Positions 9,421-15,574 of a stretch of 37,924 bases of DNA are shown piece by piece. Location: IMG/VR virus record IMGVR_UViG_3300021356_000061, positions 1 through 37,924 of that record; one strand, written 5' to 3'. The translations under genes and the position numbers were made by a program. The notes under the pieces are model-generated. The model was not told the origin of the DNA. It saw nothing but the letters and a program-made list of their open reading frames with translations, and ran no database searches. The DNA is from a virus. Every line of letters begins with the position of its first letter. Position 1 is the first letter of the stretch.

Positions 9421-9791
9421 CAGTACTGGCCTCCGTTAATAGTTTGTTCTTCTAGTGCGATAGTGGCTTCAAAGTTTTCCGTCGAAGAGTTATAGACCAA
9501 TACCGATCCGTTTGTTTTTGTGGTGGTGTCAACTCCACCTAAAGTGTTAATATTTGACGATGCTGAATTCGATCTCGTCTCCCAAGTGTCTGTAGACTCA
9601 TTATAAACAAGAATGAATCCATCTTCTTTTCCGGATGTGTCTACACCACGAATATTGTCAATACTCGTTACCGCAGCATTGACCTTACGCACAGGTTTAC
9701 CAACCGTAACTTTCTTTACGATGGTCACACCCTTCGTAGCTACGTTTTCTACACTAGTACTAGTACCATCTGTACGTACACGAATTGCCAT
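9420..9791 (-). CDS. Small virion-associated protein (123 aa)
   Basis: No enzyme signature. The second half has two copies of a motif, GVDTSGKEDGFILVYNESTD and GVDTTTKTNGSVLVYNSSTE, each preceded by an I-D/N-I-G or LGG stretch. This GxVLVYNxSTxxxxx pattern is frequent in phage fibre modules where short beta strands repeat. The C-terminus INGGQY resembles the DGGTY end of the downstream 663-residue fibre. It sits between the 119-residue protein (4 bases upstream) and that fibre (1-base overlap). A fibre-linked or baseplate-attachment role is an inference from position and repeats. Confidence 0.7.
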   Translation of the reverse strand: MAIRVRTDGTSTSVENVATKGVTIVKKVTVGKPVRKVNAAVTSIDNIRGVDTSGKEDGFILVYNESTDTWETRSNSASSNINTLGGVDTTTKTNGSVLVYNSSTENFEATIALEEQTINGGQY

Positions 9792-9795
9792 CTAC

Positions 9796-10155
9796 TTACC
9801 TTGTAACTGAAGGGGATACTCTGATTTTACCTTCCAAAACCCTCTCAATAATTGTATTATCATCAGAATCTAGATTAGAAATTTCCACGTCATAGACATA
9901 ACGTCCACGTGTACTCAAAGCATCTGTTTGGGTGTTGGTGAGAGAAATGACAACGACTCCATCCGTAGCAGGATCGGAAATTGCAGTCGTAAAGTCCACA
10001 ATGTCCGCACTGTCGGTGGAGTTATAATTTCGTTTCATTTTTGCGGCCGCAGAAAACCCAGTGAGGTTTTTCTTCGAACCGTCTTTTTCGACCAGTTCAA
10101 TCTCAATAGAGATATCTGCGCCTTGGTCTATGATGAGTTCTTCGTAAGTCGCCAT
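9796..10155 (-). CDS. Small structural protein, baseplate/fibre-associated (119 aa)
   Basis: The sequence reads as a single beta-sandwich-like domain: ELIIDQGADISIEIELVEKD, LTGFSAAAKMKRNYNS, TDGVVVISLTNTQTDAL and GRYVYDVEIS. This layout, with a 'linear in strain, LTGY, A-MK, G-VV-LT, GRYVYDVE' order, recurs in small phage proteins encoded beside fibres and resembles the N-terminal domain of BppU-type baseplate proteins. That similarity is from memory and is not a firm assignment. It is the first gene after the late promoter at 10194-10201 and leads the lower fibre block. Confidence 0.72.
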   Translation of the reverse strand: MATYEELIIDQGADISIEIELVEKDGSKKNLTGFSAAAKMKRNYNSTDSADIVDFTTAISDPATDGVVVISLTNTQTDALSTRGRYVYDVEISNLDSDDNTIIERVLEGKIRVSPSVTR

Positions 10156-10158
10156 TCC

Positions 10159-10215
10159 CAGTTCCAGTAAAGTGAAAACTTAATTCTTGTTTTTATTTAT
10201 ATAAACTGGAAACTG
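10159..10215. repeat. Imperfect inverted repeat flanking a late promoter
   Basis: CAGTTCCAGT (10159-10168) pairs with ACTGGAAACTG (10205-10215) with one bulged base. The late promoter TATAAATA (10194-10201) lies inside the loop and next to the right arm. The arrangement may be accidental in A/T-rich intergenic DNA. Confidence 0.35.
10194..10201 (-). promoter_or_regulatory. T4-type late promoter restarting the lower fibre block
   Basis: Exact TATAAATA on the minus strand, 38 bases upstream of the ATG of the 119-residue gene and just past the end of the accessory cassette. It would supply late transcription to the small proteins and the 663- and 454-residue fibres without relying on the cassette's own promoter. 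Confidence 0.75.
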
Positions 10216-10225
10216 AAAATGGGGG

Positions 10226-10933
10226 TTAGGGATCACTTATTTCAGCAATAACATCGTCTTGTAGGTTGAGGGCCATATCACTATGGTCAAAGATAAAGGA
10301 TACGGTGATACGTCTGCAGTCCGTACTTGCAGTGTGCCAACATATTTTCTCACGTTCGTCGTGACTACCAAAATACCCAGCCTTGAGTTGCCAGCCGGGT
10401 TTGTCTTGATGATGTACAATCTTACCTGTATTAGGGTCTAGGTGTTTGAACCACCCATCTCCGGTCTCTGACCAAGAGAAGATCAGATTATAGCCGGGAG
10501 CATTCCAGTTATTGTGCCAAGAAATGTATCCTTCGGGTGGGTAGAAAGCACTGAGTGCGTTGTTCCTGACACCAAGAAAGGTCATCATCTCTTCGTTCAA
10601 ACGATAGATGGTCTCCTGAACCTCCATTCGTTTCTCATGATCAGCATCCTTCTTAAAACATTGATACATGAATTCCGGTTGGTTGGGTTTGAAGTTGATC
10701 GCAACGAAGTGATCTGGAAATCCTTCATGATCACCTAGTCTACCACTTCTCAAATCGTTGAGGTACTGTTCGCCCGTCCATCTCTCACGTTGACCCGGCT
10801 CAGCGTCTTTCTGAGTTTCCTTATGCAATTCAGCAGTTTCCTTGAAACTTTCGGAATCTGCAAGTTTCACGTATTTATTGAGGATTTCCAACAGTTCTTT
10901 GCTGTTGATTTCAATGTCTTTAATAAGACTCAT
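10226..10933 (-). CDS. Possible 2OG-Fe(II) oxygenase-like protein (235 aa)
   Basis: The start is ATG at 10933; it overlaps the glycosyltransferase TGA (ATGA), which supports this start over longer readings that would run into that gene. Residues 1-120 are charged and helical. Residues 128-215 hold the conserved-looking core: FYPPEGYISWHNNWNAPGYN, FSWSETGDGWFKHLD, KPGWQLKAGYFG and ICWHTASTDCRRITVSFIF. H140, H200 and R208 fit the spacing of the 2OG oxygenase H-x-D...H...R pattern, but position 142 is Asn rather than Asp. I recall similar proteins in marine T4-like phages without a known function. If active, a hydroxylase is the best guess; it may also be a non-catalytic relative. Last gene of the cassette. 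Confidence 0.7.
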   Translation of the reverse strand: MSLIKDIEINSKELLEILNKYVKLADSESFKETAELHKETQKDAEPGQRERWTGEQYLNDLRSGRLGDHEGFPDHFVAINFKPNQPEFMYQCFKKDADHEKRMEVQETIYRLNEEMMTFLGVRNNALSAFYPPEGYISWHNNWNAPGYNLIFSWSETGDGWFKHLDPNTGKIVHHQDKPGWQLKAGYFGSHDEREKICWHTASTDCRRITVSFIFDHSDMALNLQDDVIAEISDP

Positions 10934-11658
10934 ATAATATAACCATCCTTGTCGAGACCACAAGAATAGTGACGCAGAACAACACCCTCTTCGGGATGAG
11001 GAGTAATTGCAGGATTCAATGCATTGTAATAGTTCCAACGAAGATCATTCTCAAAGACTCCCACCTTGAGGTCTTTGTACTTCTCCACTTTCTCTACCAG
11101 CCACCATAGAGTGAACTGATCCCATGATCGGAGACTCTCATTGTATCCATCGGGGAACCATTCACGATCCATCATCCGGCGGGTCAGTTCCCACCAGTCA
11201 TCCATGAAATCACGCACGATTGGTTTGGTCATGTCATACAAACAGACACCACCACAGAGAGTGAAGATTCCTTTACCTTCCGGAGTATCAAAACTGCGTT
11301 CCGCATAGACGTACTCACGATCATCTGTCAAGGGGGTGAACATGACATCATTGTCACCTAGTTCATCAAACACGTGTTCGATGTCCTCGTGTTCACACTC
11401 CATGTCCGCATCGATATAAAACGTTAGGTCATAGGGAGACTTTGCCATGCCCCACAGTTTCGCACGATAGTGATTGTTACACCAGATTACTTGATCGAAT
11501 AGATCACGATGAAGTTCTTCGAACATCCACTCTTCACAGACCAGAGTGATCTTTGCGTCTTCGTAGAAGTCGAGAATAGACTCTGCTAGGTTGATCGCAT
11601 ACCGATAGAAGTTGATCTTCTTCGATGCGACGATAACATAACCCTTACTCTTCTCCAC
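10930..11658 (-). CDS. GT-A fold glycosyltransferase, GT8-like
   Basis: Predicted nucleotide-sugar-dependent transferase. The N-terminal strand KGYVIVASKK is followed by a helix, ITLVCEEW, and then YRAKLWGMAKSPYDLTFYID with the metal-binding D-A-D motif. Downstream are LCGGVCLYD and SWDQFTLWWLVEK, positions that bind acceptor or sugar in GT-A enzymes. I chose GTG at 11658 because AGAGGA sits eight bases upstream. A GTG at 11676 would add six residues (MKRKLR) but has a weaker site. The 5' end overlaps the 158-residue gene and the 3' end overlaps the next gene by ATGA, so the three form one operon. The acceptor is unknown: virion protein, DNA base or host surface glycan are all possible. The neighbouring Thr/Tyr/Ser/Asn-rich repeat proteins make a virion target worth testing. 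Confidence 0.8.
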   Translation of the reverse strand: MEKSKGYVIVASKKINFYRYAINLAESILDFYEDAKITLVCEEWMFEELHRDLFDQVIWCNNHYRAKLWGMAKSPYDLTFYIDADMECEHEDIEHVFDELGDNDVMFTPLTDDREYVYAERSFDTPEGKGIFTLCGGVCLYDMTKPIVRDFMDDWWELTRRMMDREWFPDGYNESLRSWDQFTLWWLVEKVEKYKDLKVGVFENDLRWNYYNALNPAITPHPEEGVVLRHYSCGLDKDGYII

Positions 11659-12121
11659 TCTCAGCTTCCTCTTCACGCTTTTTCATTTCTTCCATGACGA
11701 TCATGATTGCAAAGAGGTCTACCTCAACCCTGTTCTTTGCACGTCTGAGTTTAGACTTGAGTTGACGATTCTTTGAGTTCTTGATATCATCGATCTCAAA
11801 CGCCTCAAGTTTATAATTGAAGAGTTGTTCTAGTTTACGTGCTTTCGCATGTTCCAATTCACGTTGTTTGTCCTCTTCAGCTTCACGCTTCTTTCGGGCA
11901 TTGCGTTCATTGGTGTTTTCTGTGATTAAATCTTCACCCAACGCCTCAACAACTTCGATGAAGTCTGGGTTCTCATTACCCTCATCATCAATAGTTCGCC
12001 GAAGTTTCATTACCTGACGGGTAACACGCCCAACGTCATCTTCGATCTCCAGAATACAGTTGAGCATTTCTTTCTCATCTGTTTCCCAGAACGCATTATC
12101 CATCCATTTTCTATGACTCAT
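11645..12121 (-). CDS. Charged coiled-coil protein of unknown function (158 aa)
   Basis: I do not recognise this gene. The N-terminus is Trp-containing (SHRKWMDNAFWETDEKEM). Residues about 70-105 are a run of Asn/Arg/Lys/Glu (NERNARKKREAEEDKQRELE) predicted to be a long helix or coiled coil, and the C-terminus is acidic (MKKREEEAESGEE). A strong AGGAG lies six bases upstream of the ATG. It is the first gene behind the sigma70-like promoter at 12165-12193 and overlaps the glycosyltransferase gene, so it probably belongs to the same pathway or is an early regulator or scaffold. No signal peptide or membrane segment is visible. Confidence 0.75.
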   Translation of the reverse strand: MSHRKWMDNAFWETDEKEMLNCILEIEDDVGRVTRQVMKLRRTIDDEGNENPDFIEVVEALGEDLITENTNERNARKKREAEEDKQRELEHAKARKLEQLFNYKLEAFEIDDIKNSKNRQLKSKLRRAKNRVEVDLFAIMIVMEEMKKREEEAESGEE

Positions 12122-12164
12122 GTCAGTCTCCTATTAATATAATATTGTATATAGGTCAGTGTTT

Positions 12165-12193
12165 ATGATACACTATTATGTATCGTTTGTCAA
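12165..12193 (-). promoter_or_regulatory. Sigma70-like promoter for the accessory cassette
   Basis: On the minus strand, TTGACA (12193-12188) is followed by exactly 17 bases and TATCAT (12170-12165), a 6/6 and 5/6 match to the housekeeping consensus. The -35 box contains the TGA stop of the 1115-residue gene. Transcription would start near 12158, giving a leader of about 37 bases with an AGGAG site before the ATG at 12121. This differs from the TATAAATA late promoters elsewhere in the window and suggests early or host-polymerase expression. Confidence 0.6.
12167..12184. promoter_or_regulatory. Possible operator dyad over the cassette promoter
   Basis: GATACA-N6-TGTATC is a perfect 6-bp-arm inverted repeat covering most of the spacer and the first bases of the -10 box. 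A dimeric repressor bound here would block RNA polymerase. In RNA of the upstream gene it could also form a weak hairpin just after the stop, but no U-tract follows, so the terminator reading is weaker. Confidence 0.45.
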
Positions 12194-15100
12194 GCGGCTC
12201 TCACGTAAAGAGTATAGGTTTGAATCGTACTTGAGGTTCCTGCAATCGTCGTACCGATGTAGTTACCCAAGAAACTTCTAGAGTAGTCACCCAAGAAACT
12301 TCTAGAGTAGTTACCCAAGAAGTCTCTTGTGTAGTCACCGATGTAATCTCCCGCAAAGTCTCTTGTACTTGTACGAGTGCTATTACGAGTATATGCAGAA
12401 TTTCTGGTGCGACTGAACGTGGAAGTTCTGACACGTGTTGAGGTTCTCAAAGAGGTTCTTGCGTACTCACCCAAGAAGGTGCGAGAGTAGTTACCGATGA
12501 AGTCACCAGCAAAATTAGTCACACGATCACGTGTGTACTCACCCAAGAAGTTGCGAGAGTAGTTTCCAAGGAAGTTACCTAAGTAATCTCCTACGAAGGT
12601 TCTTGCATAGTTGCCCGTAAAGTTTCTTGAGTAGTTACCTAAGAAATCCCCAGTGAATGTTGTCAGACTGTTTCGTGTGTACTCACCCACAAAGTTCCTT
12701 GAGTAGTTTCCTACGAAATCACGTGTACTAGTACGTGTAGAAGTTCTCGCATAGGTAGAAACTCTTCCACGGGTATAGGTAGAAGTCCTTGTACGAGTGT
12801 AGGCTGAGTAACGAGTTCTCAGAGAAGTCCTTGTGTATTCTCCCACGTAGTTACCCGCAAAGTCACCCACAAAGTTCCTTGCGTAGTTACCTGTGTAGTT
12901 ACCGGCAAACCCACGTGAATAGTTTCCTACGAAGTTGCCGAGATAGTTACCCGCAAATCCACGTGTATAGTTTCCGGTATAATTTCCTGCAAATCCACGT
13001 GCATAGTTTCCTACGAAGTTACCCGCAAAGTTAGTAACTCTGTCACGAGTATAAGCCGACCCACGAGTCCGTTGATAGTTGGTTGCACGTGTTCTCTGGT
13101 AGTTTCCTGTAGGCGTTGAGGTACGTGTTGATGTACGATTATAAACTCCGGTGCGGGTACTTGTTCTGGTAGACGTTCTCTGGTAGTTTCCTGTAGGAGT
13201 ACTTGAACGAGTACTGTTGCGGGTGTAACTGCCAGTTGCAGTTCTTGTTCTTGAATAGTTACCCACATAGTACAGAGTACGTGAGTAGTTACCCGTATAG
13301 TAAAGAGTTCTTGTATAGTTACCAGTGTAGTAAAGAGTTCTTGTATAGTTACCCGTGAAGTTACCTGTATACGATAAAGTACGTGAGTAGTTACCTACGT
13401 AGTACAGGTTACGGACATAGTTACCCGTGAAGTTCCCAGTGTAGTATACAGTTCTTGCATAGTTTTGATTTCGACTAAATCCACGGGCAAAGACATCGGG
13501 TTCATAAGCTGGCCCACCGGCATATAGTCTGTAGTATATTACAGTACGTGAATAGTTAACGTTAGCTGCCCGTGCTCTTGTCGATGTACGAGTGTAACCA
13601 CCACTCGTTGCAACTCTTGTGCGACTGTATGAAGCGGTAACATTACTTGAACGAGTACTGCTACGAGTATAGTCACCCGTTGCAGTTCTTGTGCGAGTGT
13701 AATCACCCGTTGCAGTACGAACACGAGTATAACTACCTGTCGCCGTTCTGGTTCTTGAATAGTTACCTACGTAATACAGGGTACGGGTATAGTTACCCGT
13801 GAAGTCCCCAGTGTAGTATAGGGTACGAGTATAGTCACCTACGAAATTGCCAGCATAATACAAAGTACGTGTGTAGTTACCCGTAAAGTCACCCGCATAG
13901 TACAAGGTACGAGTATAGTCACCTACGAAATTGCCGACATAATCGCCCAAGAAGTTCCTTGCGTAGTTTCCTACGAAATTACCCGCAAAGTTAGTAACCC
14001 TGTCACGTGTGTATGCAGAGTATCTTGTGCGTGTTGAGGTTCTTGTATATGCAGAGACACGTGTGCGACCATAATCGGTGACTCTATCTCTTGTATATGC
14101 AGAGTATCGTGTACGAGTACTCACTCTTGTATAAGTGGAGTTACGAGTGCGTGTCGATGTACGAGTTGACGTTCTCGCATAGTTCCCAAGATAATCACCG
14201 GCAAATCCACGTGCATAGTTTCCTACGAATCCACGAGAATAGTTACCCGTAAAGGTTCTGGCATAGTTGCCCACATAGTCTCCCGCATAAGAAGAGACCC
14301 TTGTTCTTGAATAGGCGGATACACGAGTTCTGCTATAGTTACCAATAAAATCACCCACATAGTCAGTGATTCGGGTTCTACTATATGCAGAAGTTCTTGT
14401 TCTATTATAAGTCGATACACGGTTGCGTGTAAAATTGGTTACTCTGTCACGTGTGTATGCAGAGACACGTGTGCGAGAGTAGTTACCGATGAAGTTTCCG
14501 GCAAAGTCGGTTACACGATTTCTGGTATACGTGGAGAGTCTTGTTCGGGTGTAGTTACCCACATAGTCCCCAACATAGTCTCCCGCATAGTCTCGTGCAT
14601 AGTTTCCGATGAATGAACGAGAGTAGTTACCGATGTAATCACCAAGGTAACTTGAAACTCTGGTACGTGTACTGTTGCGAGTGTAGTTGGAGTTTCGGGT
14701 TCTACTGTAGGCCGAAGAACGGTTTCTAGTATAAAGTGATGTACGAGTTCTAGTATATGCCGTCTCAGTCGTATCTTTCTTGGTGTCTGTCGCAGTACCT
14801 ACCGCAGTCCAAGTTCCCGAAGCCGTAGGTGCACCCTGAGAAGCAGAGCGCAACTGATAGGAACCAATCTCTCCCGCAGTTGCACGAAGATTACGGACAA
14901 AGTTACCGACTGTATTGGAAATGTCCGAATCGGTCATCTCACCAAGATCACCATCACTACGCAAACCAACCGATCTAACAGTTGTCGGAGCAGTCATGGT
15001 TTGTCTTTGATAGATGTTATAGTTTACTGTAGTCCCATCGGTCTGAGTATCACTAAACACGTTAGAGATATGCACAGCGTAGTCTCCGCCAGGCGAAGAT

Positions 15101-15537
15101 GACCCCAACTTGTATGAGCCCGGATAATCAGATGTTGCGATACGAGAGTTGATTCTTCTCGCAAGTACGTTCATGTCCGAATCAGGCATCTCATATAAAC
15201 TAGGAATACCTCCACCATCTGTAGCATACCCAACAGGACGGAGTGCACCCGCAAGTGCGCTCAACGTTCCTGCTTTTTGATACAGGGTAGTTGTCGTTGA
15301 TCCAGATGTAATAGAAGAGGCGGGATGAGTTCCTACCGCTTGATTATAGAACGTATCTACATAAGAACCAATCGTTGTATTTCCAGTTGATGTTAATGTG
15401 ATATCACCAACCTCATTAGACGTTCCGTAGAGATTATCTTTACCAACCACATAGGCCAAGTAGTTCTCTTCAGTAGAGGTCATCTCCTGAAGGTCACCAT
15501 TGGTTCCTTGTAGTTTTAATGGTATATTTGAAGCCAT
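12190..15537 (-). CDS. Giant Arg/Tyr tetrapeptide-like repeat virion protein (1115 aa)
   Basis: Three-part protein. Residues 1 to about 258 form an N-terminal domain with PLKLQ, STEENYLAYVVG, GTHPASSITSGSTTTTLYQ, a DSDMNVLARRIN helix and two IGSYxLxS/YKLGSSSPG-type segments. From about residue 260 to 1092 the chain consists of four-residue steps with Tyr or Phe in every fourth place: G-type steps (GNY, GDF, GEY) and R-type steps (YTRT, YSRN, YARG), with occasional shifts such as YTRTLYYTGN. The end, GTTIAGTSSTIQTYTLYVRAA, is a short C-terminal cap. No Lys, His, Cys, Trp or Met is visible in the repeat region. Both ends match the 773-residue neighbour, so the two are paralogues. A virion fibre or shaft role is inferred from context; biochemical function is unknown. 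Late-type CATAAATA lies 30 bases upstream of the ATG. Confidence 0.85.
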   Translation of the reverse strand: MASNIPLKLQGTNGDLQEMTSTEENYLAYVVGKDNLYGTSNEVGDITLTSTGNTTIGSYVDTFYNQAVGTHPASSITSGSTTTTLYQKAGTLSALAGALRPVGYATDGGGIPSLYEMPDSDMNVLARRINSRIATSDYPGSYKLGSSSPGGDYAVHISNVFSDTQTDGTTVNYNIYQRQTMTAPTTVRSVGLRSDGDLGEMTDSDISNTVGNFVRNLRATAGEIGSYQLRSASQGAPTASGTWTAVGTATDTKKDTTETAYTRTRTSLYTRNRSSAYSRTRNSNYTRNSTRTRVSSYLGDYIGNYSRSFIGNYARDYAGDYVGDYVGNYTRTRLSTYTRNRVTDFAGNFIGNYSRTRVSAYTRDRVTNFTRNRVSTYNRTRTSAYSRTRITDYVGDFIGNYSRTRVSAYSRTRVSSYAGDYVGNYARTFTGNYSRGFVGNYARGFAGDYLGNYARTSTRTSTRTRNSTYTRVSTRTRYSAYTRDRVTDYGRTRVSAYTRTSTRTRYSAYTRDRVTNFAGNFVGNYARNFLGDYVGNFVGDYTRTLYYAGDFTGNYTRTLYYAGNFVGDYTRTLYYTGDFTGNYTRTLYYVGNYSRTRTATGSYTRVRTATGDYTRTRTATGDYTRSSTRSSNVTASYSRTRVATSGGYTRTSTRARAANVNYSRTVIYYRLYAGGPAYEPDVFARGFSRNQNYARTVYYTGNFTGNYVRNLYYVGNYSRTLSYTGNFTGNYTRTLYYTGNYTRTLYYTGNYSRTLYYVGNYSRTRTATGSYTRNSTRSSTPTGNYQRTSTRTSTRTGVYNRTSTRTSTPTGNYQRTRATNYQRTRGSAYTRDRVTNFAGNFVGNYARGFAGNYTGNYTRGFAGNYLGNFVGNYSRGFAGNYTGNYARNFVGDFAGNYVGEYTRTSLRTRYSAYTRTRTSTYTRGRVSTYARTSTRTSTRDFVGNYSRNFVGEYTRNSLTTFTGDFLGNYSRNFTGNYARTFVGDYLGNFLGNYSRNFLGEYTRDRVTNFAGDFIGNYSRTFLGEYARTSLRTSTRVRTSTFSRTRNSAYTRNSTRTSTRDFAGDYIGDYTRDFLGNYSRSFLGDYSRSFLGNYIGTTIAGTSSTIQTYTLYVRAA
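12260..14758 (-). repeat. Coding repeat tract of the 1115-aa protein
   Basis: About 2.5 kb encoding aromatic-every-four repeats. Arg, Tyr, Gly and Thr codons vary widely between units, so most copies are old and kept at the protein level. One interruption near 13480-13530 encodes a non-repeat segment (YRLYAGGPAYEPDVFARG). Boundaries are approximate. Confidence 0.85.
13288..13347 (-). repeat. Recent 30-bp tandem duplication within the repeat tract
   Basis: Two adjacent 30-base units share the string taaagagttcttgtata (plus strand) and differ at only a few positions. They encode consecutive YTRTLYYTGN-type decamers. High DNA identity here, against diverged codons elsewhere, suggests recent slippage or duplication. 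Confidence 0.7.
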
Positions 15538-15566
15538 TTAATTCTCACAAATCGTCAGTATTTTTC

Positions 15567-15574
15567 TATTTATG
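15567..15574 (-). promoter_or_regulatory. T4-type late promoter variant for the 1115-aa protein
   Basis: CATAAATA followed by GAAAA, one base from the consensus, 30 bases upstream of the ATG at 15537. It overlaps the TAA stop of the upstream 773-residue gene. The extension GAA matches the start of the GAACT shared by three other late promoters. Confidence 0.65.

Noticed and set aside
10865-10872. AATAAATA inside the oxygenase-like gene
   Set aside because: It lies near the start of the gene with no new gene start at a suitable distance downstream; likely a chance A/T-rich match.
10934-11038. Longer 5' extension of the oxygenase-like gene starting at 11038
   Set aside because: It overlaps over 100 bases of glycosyltransferase coding sequence, and its added residues are Cys/Ser-rich without family similarity; the ATG at 10933 overlaps the upstream stop in the usual ATGA form.
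12167-12184. Rho-independent terminator after the 1115-residue gene
   Set aside because: The stem is A/T-rich and short and no U-tract follows on the minus strand; overlap with a well-formed promoter makes an operator more plausible.
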